This document shows positions 24,073 to 35,700 of a stretch of 64,000 bases of DNA, piece by piece. Origin of the DNA: Chamaecrista fasciculata (taxonomy: Eukaryota; Streptophyta; Magnoliopsida; Fabales; Fabaceae); the NCBI GenBank assembly GCA_003254925.1, contig QANZ01052391.1:177077-241076 (forward strand), given 5' to 3'. The notes under the pieces are model-generated. The model worked only from the letters and a program-made list of their open reading frames with translations. It searched no databases and was not told the DNA's origin. The first letter of the stretch is position 1. Every line of letters starts with the position of its first letter. The translations under genes and the position numbers were made by a program.

Positions 24073-27000
24073 TGATCTGACCATATTTCATCATGTATTT
24101 TAGTGACATTTTGAGGCATTTTATATTCATTTGGGATTCAATTGTATGCCTTTATGTCATTTTATGACAAAATATGATGCCTTGAGGTTTGACATTATTT
24201 GGACTATTTTGTGATTAATTGTGTGATTTTCTCGGCTCTAATCTTTATTATTTGATTGATCCTCTTTATCCTGAGAATTCACTTAGTTTCTCGATGTTTT
24301 TGATAGGTTTTAATGAAGTCCAAAGTGCTGAAATACTTCGAGGAAGGCTTAGGGATGTTTGGAGACGAGTTAGGGACCAAACGGAAACGAATCAAAGCTT
24401 CAGGAAAAATCGCCGCGGGGAAGGCCGCGGCGGGTCACTCTGGAAATCTTGCCGCGAAAACCGCCGCCATGCATAGTCGCGGCGGGTACCGCGGCGGGTT
24501 TGCGATAACTTATAATTATTCAGGCCCAAGCCCGATTTTGATGATTCTGACCTAAATTTCCTTGGAATGAGCCGAAATTTACATATATGAAAGGTTTTTA
24601 GGTCATTTGGGGGCGACACACTTGCTTAGAGAGAGTTTTACACATTCCATATCTCGGTTAGCGATTTTCATCATCTCCTGAAGCTTTTTGTGGAATCATG
24701 GCAACCAACTCTGAAGTTAGTCATCTGTCAACCATGAGCGGCTAAACACTCATACCCGAAGGAGCATTGGAGCAAAGCATGAACTAGGGTTTCACCATTA
24801 GGGAGTTTTTTTCTCACACTAGAATTAGGGTTTTACTTTATTGTTCTTGATTTCTAGTTGGACCTGAGAACTATTTGTGAATTCTGATTCTTGATTAGGA
24901 ACTTGATTTTACTTGTTTAATTATATCTTGATTGTAACCCTAGAGTCTTTACTAGTTTGGTTATAATTATAGGTATATAGCTTTGACAATGGTATTTGTT
25001 ATAAAGATTGTGTTTCTTGATCTTCTTTATCATCAATTTAATGAAGGTTTTCAGTACTTGTTATGATTTATCTTGTTTGAGGTATTTTCATGATAATATT
25101 GTTAGTCTAGGTCATTGAGTTATTAGTGACTACCTTAGGATGATTTGTGTGAGATGCTCTGTTTATCTTTAGTAGTGATGATTGCTTAATCCAATTGCTC
25201 TGTCGGGTACTCTCTCAATTCGGTTAATCGTTAATTTATTATTATTGCCTTTCAATTCGGTCTTTCAATCAAAAACCCAAAAATATTATTGCTTTATTTA
25301 ATTATTGTTTTAGGTCATAGATAATCATTCAAAGAACAAATTTCCTTTGCTTTGTCTCTTTTCGCAACTTCCTACAAGTTCTTTCAATTTCAGGATTCAA
25401 AGGATTTAGAGGTTCCTTATCTTTCCTAAGCATGCAAAACTTAATTTAACACCAAAAGAAACAGAGAGATGTGAATAATTGATGAACAAAGGAAACAACA
25501 AGAAAAAAGAGCAAGAGGGAAGAAATGCGCTTAGTCTGGAAAAATCGTCGCGGCTCCTTCCCACAGCGGGTTCCGCAGCAGGAAAAGCAGTGGCGACGCT
25601 AGAAAAACCGTCGCGGGATCCGCCTTGACAGTGCTAGCGGCGGGTCTGGCGGCAGGTTGTCCTGTTCAGCTAAAATCAGTGAAAATAAACCAATATGAAT
25701 GAACTCACACTGCAAAGTTTAAAGTGTGGGGGAGTGCGAGTTCGTTCATATTGGTTTATTTTGTTTGATTTTAGCTGTTGGTTCCCTGACTGTGACATTT
25801 TTGACAATTTTTGGAAAATTTTTCAAACCTTAAGGCATTTTTATGGTCTTTTGAGCTGGATTCATGTTTTGACAGTTTATCTTGGTCTTTTTGGAATTCT
25901 GTTTGCCTAATTTAGCTGTGTTTGAATGCATTTGAAGGAGTTTTCTGACCTTCATTCTAAGTTTTTGGCATTCAGTTTTTTATGGATTTCCAGCATCAGG
26001 TTTGAGAAATCTTATGAACCCACATTTTAGTTTTTATTTCTTTGGTGAGTTTTTCAAGCTTGGGAAGATTTCGATTATGCTTTTGAGTTAATTGATTATA
26101 TTTTACTCACATGTGAGAGAAGTTAACTCTTGTTTCCTTAGATTTCTGAGCATTTGGTTAATTGTGATCATGCTATTGTTTCCTTTGAATTCGTCCAAAG
26201 ATCAATTGAGTGCCACCTTATTAACCCTATCGAAAGATATTGAGCCTAATTGTTCATTTCATATGAGTGTCATTTTAATCCTTGTGATGAGTTTTCCCTA
26301 GAACTTGATTTCACTCTTTATCAAAGCTTCATGTGCATTGGTTTTTGAACTATGATAGAGACATTTTTCTTCTACCCTTATTTCCCATACACAGGCCCAA
26401 ACATCATCACCATTTGTCACCCTCTTTGAGCCTTAATTATCTAAGCTTGCTGTTATTGGTTTTTGAATTTTAAATTAGCATTTGGTTTGCCTAACACTTT
26501 TCTTTCTGCTTCTTTCCTCATGGGTTTGAATTGCCAAGAAAAATATATAATATCATGAAAATGAAGAAAAAAAAAAGAAACTGTGCCTTTTTAAGCTTCA
26601 AATTGAAATGGAATTACATTAAGAAGCTAAGGCAAGTTTATGGCGCCAAATAAGAGTCAAAGACTCAAAAAAAAAAAAAAGAGAGAAAAAGCTTGTGCAA
26701 TTTTTGGGTGGTTGAAGATTGGAGTTCGTAAAGAGTGGTAGGTTTTAGATGCTAAGTTGGGAATTCATTGACTAAGTATGCAGCTTAATTTTTCTTTCAT
26801 GCCCATTTGCTTCCATTTTTCCCTTCTTCCATTATGTTTCTCTTTTGAATTTTTCCATCTTTTAGCCTTTTCCAACATTACAACCCTTTAAAGTCCTCTT
26901 GAGTTTTTAAATCATTGCATTTTTAGTGGAGATTGTAGAGTTATTTCAAGCCTATGGTAGAGGCTCGTTTCAAGGATTTGAGAGTAAAATTTTCCCTGCT

Positions 27001-28620
27001 ATGTGAGTGAGTGATACACTTTTTGGATTGGTCTATTGAAGATTCTTAGGTTGCTTGGTATGCTCAGTTGATTGATTGTCTCATGATCTAAGTTGCTTTT
27101 GTTTTCTTCCGCCATGTGTTGAGTGGGATTGCTACTCTTTTAATTCTTTTGCATCCTTGTTTTCTACTCTTTCTTGACAGCTTTGCCCAGGAGTGCAAAG
27201 ATTAAAGTGTGGGGGAGTTTGATCTTACCATATTTCATCATGTATTTTAGTGACATTTTAGGGCATTTTATATTCATTTGGGATTCAATTGCATGCCTTT
27301 ATGTCATTTTATGATAAAATATGATGCCTTGAGGTTTGACATTATTTGGACTATTTTATGATTAATTGTGTGATTTTCTCGGGTCTAATCTTTATTATTT
27401 GATTGATCCTCTTTATCCTGAGAATTCACTTAGTTTCTTGATGTTTTTGATAGGTTTTAATGAAGTCCAAAGTGTTGAAATACTTCGAGGAAGGCTTAGG
27501 GATGTTTGGAGACGAGTCAGGGACCAAACCAAAACGAATCAAAGCTTCAGGAAAAACCGCTGTGGATACCGCCGCGGGTCACTCTGGAAATCTTGCCGCG
27601 GAAACCGCCGCCATGCATAGTCGCGGCGGGTTTGCGAAAACTTATAATTATTTAGGCCCAAGCCCGATTTTGATGATTCTGACCTAGATTTCCTTGGAAT
27701 GAGCCGAAATTTACATATATGAAAGGTTTTTAGGTCATTTGGAGGCGACACACTTGCTGAGAGAGAGTTTTACACATTCCATATCTCGGTTAGCGATTTT
27801 CATCATCTCGTGAAGCTTTTCGTGGAATCATGGCAACCAACTCTGAAGTTATTCATCTGTCAACCATGAGCGGCTAAACACTCGTACTCGAAGGAGCATT
27901 GGAGTAAAGCATGAACTAGGGTTTCACCATTAGGGAGTTTTTTTCTCACACTAGAATTAGGGTTTTACTTTATTGTTCTTGATTTCTAGTTGGACCTGAG
28001 AACTATTTGTGAATTCTGATTCTTGATTAGGAACTTGATTTTACTTGTTTAATTATATCTTGATTATAACCCTAGAGTCTTTACTAGTTTGGTCATAATT
28101 ATAGGTATATAGCTTTGACAATGGTATTTGTTATAAAGATTGTGTTTCTTGATCTTCTTTATCATCAATTTAATGAAGGTTTTCAGTACTTGTTATGATT
28201 TATCTTGTTTGAGGTATTTTCATGATAATATTGTTAGCCTATGTCATTGAGTTATTAGTGACTACCTTAGGATGATTTGTGTGAGATGCTCCGTTTATCT
28301 TTAGTAGTGATGATTTCTTAATCCAATTCTCTGTCGGGTACTCTCTCAATTCGGTTAATCGTTAATTTATTATTATTGTCTTTCAATTCGGTCTTTCAAT
28401 AAAAAAAACCCAAAAATATTATTGCTTTATTTAATTATTGTTTTAGGTCATAGATAATCATTCAAATAACAAATTTCCTTTGCTTTCACCCGATTAGTGA
28501 TAACTTGGTATCGTTTGCAATTAAACTTTGCACAAAAGTTCCTCGAGAGATCGACTCGGATTGCACCACTATAGTGCATTATTTCCGGTATTTTTGACCA
28601 CCTAGCGACGGGTGTGATCA
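24073..28620 (+). mobile_element. Non-autonomous Ty3/gypsy-like LTR element (fossil)
   Basis: A 4548-bp element with a perfect 5-bp target duplication TCGGC (24068-24072, 28621-28625). It starts TGATCT and ends GTGATCA. Direct repeats of about 1.3-1.4 kb form its ends, the 3' LTR being 27220-28620. A polypurine tract (AAAGTGTGGGGGAG) lies just before the 3' LTR, which sets the + orientation. The internal region is under 2 kb with no gag or pol, as in LARD-type derivatives, and the element looks defective. The two LTRs differ at only a few percent of positions by eye, so insertion is fairly recent (a few million years at most, not calculated). It sits in the right arm of the foldback MULE. The gypsy assignment rests on layout and tract style. 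Confidence 0.85.
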
Positions 28621-28691
28621 TCGGCCAAGTCACGAGATTGAAGATGAATGACGAAGTGAGCGGCATGTATGAGTATGACCTTCACAACAAA

Positions 28692-28731
<40 letters not shown>

Positions 28732-29103
28732 TTGTGTGAAATAAACTAAAATCCCCCAGTTATTTCTTCTTTCTTACATTTTAGTTCTATTATAGAGAAA
28801 AAAGGTCCTTAATGCAAAAAATCATAACTTTTAGGAGTTAAAAATCAATTTTGTCTATTTTTTTAACGAAAAAATGGATGGAAAACGTTTGAGTGACCAA
28901 TTGTGTCAAATTTTGGAAAACTGAGGGACTAATATGGAACGAAAAACAACTGAGGGACCAATTTGGAACACTAAGCATAACTGAAGGACCAATATGGAAC
29001 GAAAAATAACTGAGGGACCAATTTGAAACATTGAGCATAATTGGGGGACCAAAATAAGACTTTGCCTATTTAAAATAACACAAATTTTCTCCTTTTGTCT
29101 TTA

Positions 29104-29390
29104 TATATATGTTGAGAAAATATATTATTTGGTCCCTAGATTTGTACCGGGTTGACGAATTAATCTTTAAATAATTAAAATATTTGACTTAGTCCTTGAG
29201 TTATTGTAATCGCCAATGATTTAATTCTTGGGTAAAATTCAAAGACCAAATAATACTAATTAAGTATAAAATCATTTCAAATTCAGGAACTAAATCGTCA
29301 CTAAGAACCAAATCGTATATTCCAATTATTTATGAACTAATTTGTTAACTTAATATAAATTTAAGGACTAAATAATAAATATTTTTCATC
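29104..29390. repeat. Foldback repeat, GGTCCCTAGATTTG family
   Basis: The left part, with TTTGGTCCCTAGATTTG and GGGTTGACGAATTAATC, pairs with the right part TATGAACTAATTTGTTAAC and TTAAGGACTAAATAATAA. The same family recurs at 59288-59648. No clear target duplication. Confidence 0.6.
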
Positions 29391-29965
29391 TACCGTGTAC
29401 CTCATAGTGAATGGTAAATAAAACAATGATGGTTACTGCCGTACTGTATTATTTCTTGGGCCTTTCAATAATATTGCCAACATTACGAACCTCACCTACA
29501 AAAGACAATATTGCCTATTTTCACTTCAAATCAAGATGTGTGTGTGTGACATATCTATATATACGTGTATGTGTGGTGAATGAATATAATGTAAAAGTTG
29601 AAGATGAAGAAGGAAGAAAATTAATGAGAGTGGATAATGACTAAAATAGCCTTGAGGGTGACTTCACATCTTCATTAGTACCTTTATAAAAAGCTGCCTC
29701 TACTGAAATTAATTGGAGTTCCTGCACAGTCACAAGCATGGGTACTATGGTCTCTATAAAGATACAATTGCAGAGGAAATAAAGAAGGAAGGTCAGAGAA
29801 ATGAAGCATCCTTTCTTTTATAGCTAGACCCAACTTCCACGTACATGATTAACTATATTTATATTCACCCCTCTATGAAAAAAAATATTAATTAAATAAT
29901 ATATTCAAGATCAATTTCAAGAAAGATTATAAATATACCCATTTTAATGGACTTTTTTATAATAA
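29391..29965. other. Intergenic DNA, promoter-like patch, no gene assigned
   Basis: The 77-codon frame at 29411-29644 has no known domain. At 29685-29695 a TATA-like TTTATAAAAAGC precedes a less AT-rich stretch (29700-29840). It could be a small transcription unit or a conserved non-coding patch; nothing in the sequence decides. Confidence 0.3.
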
Positions 29966-29969
29966 GAAA

Positions 29970-30145
29970 TTTTAGATGAGTTGGACTTTGAGATTTACCA
30001 AGGTTAACATAGGCCTTCAAGCTCTATGAACGCTTAGAGAAGTACTTACAGATCGTCTGTCAACAAGGTCCTTATATCGCAATGAAAATCGAATTCACGA
30101 TCTTGTGGGTTGTAAGTCGACTTCTTACCAGCCGGACCAATTTTT
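29970..30145 (-). mobile_element. tRNA-derived SINE, minus strand
   Basis: Read on the minus strand it opens with GGTCCGGCTGGTAAGAAGTC (A-box region), then ACAAGATCGTGAATTCGA (B-box region), and ends in AACTCATCTAAAATTTC. This order and wording match the SINE at 20272-20460. No target duplication recognised. Confidence 0.75.
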
Positions 30146-30149
30146 GTTG

Positions 30150-31233
30150 GTTAATAGATTTTTTTTTATATAAAACATATATATAAAATGTTAGTGTGAC
30201 AAATTAATGCATTTGAATAATTTATGTGATGCAATCATTTAGAAATGATCAAAATGTATAAATTAAAATTCTCTTAAAATTTAACTTTTTGTGTAAAAAA
30301 CTTTTTGAAATTTGAAAAGTGATGAAAGATTCTTTAAACTTTTAACTTTGTGTAAAAGATTTAGTTTGTTTATATTTTCACTCAAAAAAAATATTTTTTT
30401 TATATAATTGTATGATTATTAATGTTGTATTTTATGTTGATCTAAAATTAAAATTAAATATTTTTGTAATTAATAGTGTCAAAATAAAAAAAATATTTAT
30501 TTTTAATGAAAATTTTTTAAAAGAATTATTTTGCACAAACTTAAAACTTCAAAAAGAAAAAAAAATCACTTTTCAAAGCTTAGGGGGTCGTAGATTTTTA
30601 GTATAATAAATTAATAACTAAATTTTTATTGAATTTTATACATTTTTAACATTTAAAAATTAATATATATTTAATTCCTTTCAAATCAAACCATGTATAT
30701 AGAAAAAAAGATTTTATTGAATGAGATAAAATTTATTTTAATAGTCTTTATTTACATTCTAAATAATATTTTTTAAAAAAATGTCTTATTTATTTAGTTT
30801 TAGTTAATTGTAATTGAAATGAATTAAAACTTGAGCTGAAATTGCTTAATTAATTAATTAATCTCTTGAGGACAATAACCCCAAAACTAGTAAGCCGATG
30901 TGTGATTAATTGGTTTTAATTAGAAATAGAGCCCTATATATTATTTACATTATGACTAGCTTCTTCAGTCTGAAATCTGAATTCTGAACTTCTACGGAAA
31001 ATAAGAAAAAAAAAAAAAATCAGAGACGAGAGAGAATGTGTCATGTGTGTGTGTGAGAGAGAGACAAGAATAGGAAGCTTACGTGTGTATTTGGGGGTAT
31101 TTATGCATGCAAAGCAGAGATTTTACTGTGCCATCAAATAACGATCCTCACCCTTTTGTTTCTTTCTGCCCCCACATCAATTCCACTTTTTTTTTCCTTT
31201 CTTTCTTCTCGTCCTTTCCATTTTTTTCCATAT
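30150..31233. other. Intergenic DNA with a decayed foldback
   Basis: Positions 30260-30600 hold a decayed version of the foldback at 43395-43745 (ACTTTTTGTGTAAAA against its complement-like right half). Positions 31010-31200 are less AT-rich and purine/GT-patterned, and lie about 1.6 kb upstream of the IDD gene, so they may be distal promoter sequence. No gene seen. Confidence 0.4.
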
Positions 31234-31451
31234 GAGTAAACTACCAAATTGGTCCCTGGATTATTGGCTCACTGACAGATTGGTCCCCAAATTTAGGAAA
31301 TTGACAAATAGGTCCCCGAATTTTTCTAACTTTAGTCAAATAGGTCTCTGAATAACATGCACAGAAGGACCTATTTGACAAATGTTAGAAAAATTCGAGG
31401 ACCAATCTGTCAGCGAGCCAATAATCCAAGGACCAATTTAGTAGTTTACTC
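31234..31451. mobile_element. 218-bp palindromic MITE
   Basis: Begins GAGTAAACTACCAAATTGG and ends with the near-perfect complement. Each arm has the spaced motif TTGGTCC and the CCAATAATCCA/TGGATTATTGG block. The centre is near CATGCACAG. TAT flanks both sides (31231-31233, 31452-31454), a possible 3-bp duplication. A second, incomplete copy is at 60699-60893. Confidence 0.8.
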
Positions 31452-31454
31452 TAT

Positions 31455-32185
31455 ATAATATAATTAAATAAGAGTAAATTAATAATTTAATTTTTAAATA
31501 ATTATTGAGTTAACAACTCGATTTTTAAAATATTAAAATAAATAATTTAACTTTTTTATATAACAAAGAATATTCACCGTCGGGAACAGTAATTAATCTT
31601 TTTACTGCGGGTGCTCCACGCTTACGAGTAAATGACTGACCATATAATATTTTTCATACCCAAAAGTGAGATTTGAACCCCGACCACTTGGTTAAGGGAC
31701 CAAGTGAAGAATTATTAAGCCATAATTTAGTTTTTGAAAGATAAAAAAGTATATTTATTAATCTCTTTCATAGAATAAATATATTAAATAGTATATCATT
31801 ATAATCTTTTAAGAACTAAAGAATATATGTACGTACATATATACCTTTTTAACTAGCTTTCAGGGATTAAATTGCGTGTTTCAATATTTTAAAGATTGAG
31901 TTGTCAACTCAATAATCTTTCAAGAGTTGAATTAGCAGTATACTAAAAAAATAAATATAGAATAAACTAATAATTTGATCATTGAAATATCACCAAATTA
32001 ACAAATTAGTCTTCGAAAGATTAAAATAGTATATTCTTTAATCCTTAAAATATTAAAATGATGTGCTATTTAATCTATAAAAATAATTAATAAGTATATT
32101 ATTTTGATATTTAAAAATTAAATTATATATTTCAAAATTTTAACAGATAAAATTATCAACTCGAGAATCCAATTATTAGTTTAGT
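31455..32185. repeat. Cluster of TTTAGTCC foldback repeats
   Basis: At least two overlapping copies of a dispersed AT-rich foldback. The arms read ATAATTTAATTTTTAAATAAT-like sequence with ATTAAATTGCGTGTTTCAAT and complements. A SINE lies inside (31558-31735). Similar copies occur at 35165-35395, 36395-36625, 37785-38280, 40810-41400 and 48690-48920. Confidence 0.55.
31558..31735 (-). mobile_element. tRNA-derived SINE, minus strand, second family
   Basis: On the minus strand it reads TATGGCTTAATAATTCTTCA, CTTGGTCCCTTAACCAAGTG and GGGGTTCAAATCTCA (B-box), then a unique body with GCGTGGAGCACCCGCAG. The body differs from the 20272 family. Confidence 0.65.
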
Positions 32186-32399
32186 CAAGCCCTTGGTTTA
32201 TTTCTATCCAACATTTCATTTCATTCCTCATTTTTTTTTTTTCTTTTTCCTCTCCCTCAAGTTTTCATTTCTTTCCATGTATATATATATATTGTTGTTA
32301 ATATTAGAATTTATCTGGAGCCCATTCGAGCTGCTTGTGGGATCAAGCTTCGAGCTTCGTGATTGGTCAGCCTTCTCTCTCTCCTTTTGAAAGCTTATT

Positions 32400-32752
32400 A
32401 AGAAGAGAGAGCCTAGCTATTTAGAGAGACACACATACATACATCTTTCCCTCAAAAAAATCATCCTCTCTCTCTCTCTCTTAAACAAAAAACAGAACAA
32501 GAATTCGAAGAAGAAGAAGAAGAAAAGCTGAAACTCCCAAAAGCAGCAAGCAACAACTATCATCATCTCTCCTCTCATCTCTCAAAAAGAAAGCTGAAAA
32601 AAAAAACACACTTTGCAAGACAGTCACCACAGTATTATACTATATAGCTTTCTTCCTTTCTAATTTCTTTCCATAATTACCCTCCTTCTTCCTTCTCAAT
32701 TACCATCATCTTCATCATCATCTTGTGCTAGCTAATAATATAAGATTCTCCC
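32400..32752 (+). promoter_or_regulatory. Likely 5' leader of the IDD gene
   Basis: The 350 bp before the IDD start codon are pyrimidine- and purine-tract rich ((CT)n at 32465-32480, GAAGAAGAAG at 32510-32525), a texture common in plant 5' leaders. TATATATATATATTG at 32280-32294 might act as a TATA region. There is no ATG-initiated frame of any length before 32753 in this stretch. Confidence 0.4.
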
Positions 32753-35700
32753 ATGCTTGCAAGTACCAATCTTACCGCCGACCACCACTTTCCCTCCGGC
32801 GACAATAATGGTACAATCGCCACCAATAAACGAAAAAGAAGACCCGCCGGAACTCCAGGTATATACATAATCAATCAATCAATCAATTAATTAATTAATT
32901 AATTGATTGATAATTTATATGATTTATATATTTTTATACAGATCCAGATGCGGAGGTGGTGTCGCTGTCGCCAAAGACGCTTCTGGAATCCGACCGGTAC
33001 GTTTGCGAGATCTGCAACCAGGGATTCCAGAGAGACCAGAACCTCCAGATGCACCGGCGCCGCCACAAGGTGCCGTGGAAGTTATTGAAGAGAGAGACGC
33101 CGGCGGCAAAAAAGCGGGTTTTTGTCTGCCCGGAGCCGACGTGCCTGCACCACGACCCGTGTCACGCGCTTGGCGACCTCGTCGGCATCAAGAAACACTT
33201 CCGCCGGAAGCACAGCAGCCACAGACAATGGGTCTGCGACCGCTGCTCCAAGGGCTATGCCGTGCAGTCTGATTATAAAGCACATCTAAAGACCTGTGGC
33301 ACCCGCGGTCACTCTTGTGACTGCGGCCGCGTTTTCTCAAGGTGAGCCTTGCGTACACAGAACAATACTGGAATAATCCCCAATATATATATATAATATA
33401 ATCTCTATCATTATCCATTTAAAGAAATTCATAATAATTAGTTAGATCTATTCATAGATTTTGTATGTATTGACTTCAAATTTTTTAAAAAAGAAAAAAG
33501 TTTAGTATATTTGACTGATGGAACCTTAATCTGAAAATTTTCTCAACAAGAAAACTGTTTGTTGACAGTTGCCAACACATTTCCCAACGCGCAAATATAT
33601 ATGTATATTCTTTTAAGGTTATTATTTCTGTGATCGCCTATTTTTCTATATATTAGCTACATTGTAATATTGTATTTATATATATATATATATTGACTCT
33701 TTTCATGGAGTTTTGATTAACATTTTGGTCCTTGTATAAATCATTTCGCCTTTGAAAAAAAACCAACCAGTGTGGGTGTGTGAATGAATAGTAGTGACTA
33801 CTATATAGTGTTGTACCTTCTGGAAGAAACACCTTTAACAAAAACATTTTTGCTTTTTCTCTTTCATGTTATTAATCCTCCATTGATTTCCTTGTCTCTA
33901 CATCATCTCATATCCCTCTTAAAATAAAACAAAAATCTTTTCTCTTTTTTCATTCAAGTATTAATCATGAACATTTTATATAGGGTGGAGAGTTTCATTG
34001 AGCACCAAGATGCTTGTAACATGGGGAGGCTCCGGCCAGAATTGCAACAACCACCGCCGCAGTCGGCGCCGGTGTGCTTGTCCCGGACTGCGTCGAGCCC
34101 GAGCCGGTCAAGCGAGACCAATTTCAGCGCCGGTCCGAATAATTGGCACGGTCTGGTGGTGATGCCGGCGGCGGCGAATAAGTCTATTATTGAACCCACA
34201 TTTCTTCTGAACCCTACAAGTACTCCAGCAACAACAACAACAACAAATACTGCTGCTGTTGCCAATATTAATATTGGTGGTGCTGAAACCGTTACTAAAA
34301 GTAAAAATGGTTATAACAAACTGTTTCCAAATTTGGATCTTCGTCTTTCTACTACTGCCACTACTACTGCTACTACTTCTGTTATTCCGATTGATATTAC
34401 CACGGCCGCGGTGACGCCGAAGGGAGGCGAGGCTCGTTCGACTCACTTGCAGCTCTCGATCGGGTCGTCGGAGATCGGTGGCGGAGAGAAGAATGATCAG
34501 TTATGCAATGGTGGTAGTGGTGGCTTCGTTCATGGGAGGAATTCTCCTAAGGAGATTACAAACAACAGCGACAAGCCACAAGGTATGGATACATTTACAT
34601 ATGTATATATATAATTTATGCTGTTATATATATATATATAAATCATTTGTAAGATGCATGAAGTTATTATGGATTGATATTATTTATATTGCTTTCTGAT
34701 TGTTAGATCATGCTTTGTTGTGAATAAAGATTAGACTGAATTAATGGTTTTAGTAAAAGTGATAATAATATAATGGAGTACTTGTTAGTTGTTACATATT
34801 ATTACTGGAGAGACTTGAGTTGACATGATAAATAAAATATTTATTGTGTTATATTTCGTTAAAATCTCGATTTTTGATCACTCTACCCTTGATCACAAAT
34901 TTATAGGGCAAGAGAAGGAATATATTGAGTTGTTAACTTGACAATTTGCTGTTATTTATTTACGATTCTTGTTTATAGGTTTTACGTTAAACTGTTATTT
35001 GAGTTGGAAAGTTGGGTATCTAGTATCTCCAACGAAATTTATCAAAAAGAACTTTGTCAACAAAAACTTGAGTGTTATTACTCCAATCAATTACTTGTTC
35101 ATAAAAAATAAAATAATCAATGTTGGCGTAACAATTTGTTGTTCTTCTTCTTGTTATGATTCTTTATTGAATAAACTAATAATTTAGTTCCTGAAAAATT
35201 TAAACAATATACATTTTAGTCCCTGAAAAATTAAAATAATATACAATTTAATTCATAAAAATAACTAATAAGTATACTATTTTGATCTTTTAAAAATTAA
35301 ATTGTACACTTTAATTTTTCAAGGACTGAGTTACCAACTTAATAATTTTTTTAAGGATCAAATTGTTAATTATCTTCTTTGTTTCTCTATTTTACTATTT
35401 AAACAACGACTAATTAATAGTTGAGAAGTTACAAAATAGGAAGAAATTTCTTTCAACGTGTCTATAAGATTTAGAATTTTTACTTCTTCAACCAACTACT
35501 TGTTAATGAATAAATGTATTACAAATGCAGGCACAATGGTGAGGGTTTACCACCACCACCACCAAGAGAAACCGGCCACAACCGCGCCGGCAGAGATGAG
35601 GGTTGCGATGGTGGAGAAAATGTACGCCGAGGAAGCGAGAAAACAAGCGCGACGACAAATGGAGGCGGCGGAGAAGGAGTTTGCAAACGCCAAGAGGATT

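Larger units (their letters stand above)
23212..29066. mobile_element. Giant foldback MULE, split by an LTR element
   Basis: The termini GGCCAAAGTCC (left) and GGCAAAGTC (right, other strand) are flanked by TATATAAAA (23203-23211) and TATTTAAAA (29067-29075), matching at 8 of 9 positions. The arms share the TTGGTCCCTCAGTTATG motifs of the Pack-MULE at 6724-8094, then a (CT)n tract on the left and (GA)n on the right. They continue pairing through TCATTCATCTTCAA and TGACATCC-type sequence to a central loop of about 31 nt at 23931-23961. Leaving out the inserted LTR element (24073-28620), the element is about 1.3 kb and almost wholly palindromic. No transposase. The inner arms are more GC-rich and may derive from a host gene, unidentified. 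Confidence 0.85.

Noticed and set aside
23551-24119. Overlapping frames on both strands near the CT tract
   Set aside because: They arise from the palindrome and the microsatellite, so frames appear on both strands by symmetry.
24219-27751. Paired frames of 70-85 codons at 24.2-24.6 and 27.4-27.7 kb as a duplicated gene
   Set aside because: They are corresponding positions in the two LTRs of one element, not genes.
32903-33418. Other-frame and antisense frames over the IDD zinc-finger exon
   Set aside because: Shadows of the GC-rich exon; only the frame joining the four exons gives the ID domain.
34108-34446. Minus-strand frames over IDD exon 3
   Set aside because: Low-complexity complements of Thr/Ala/Asn codon runs; no domain.
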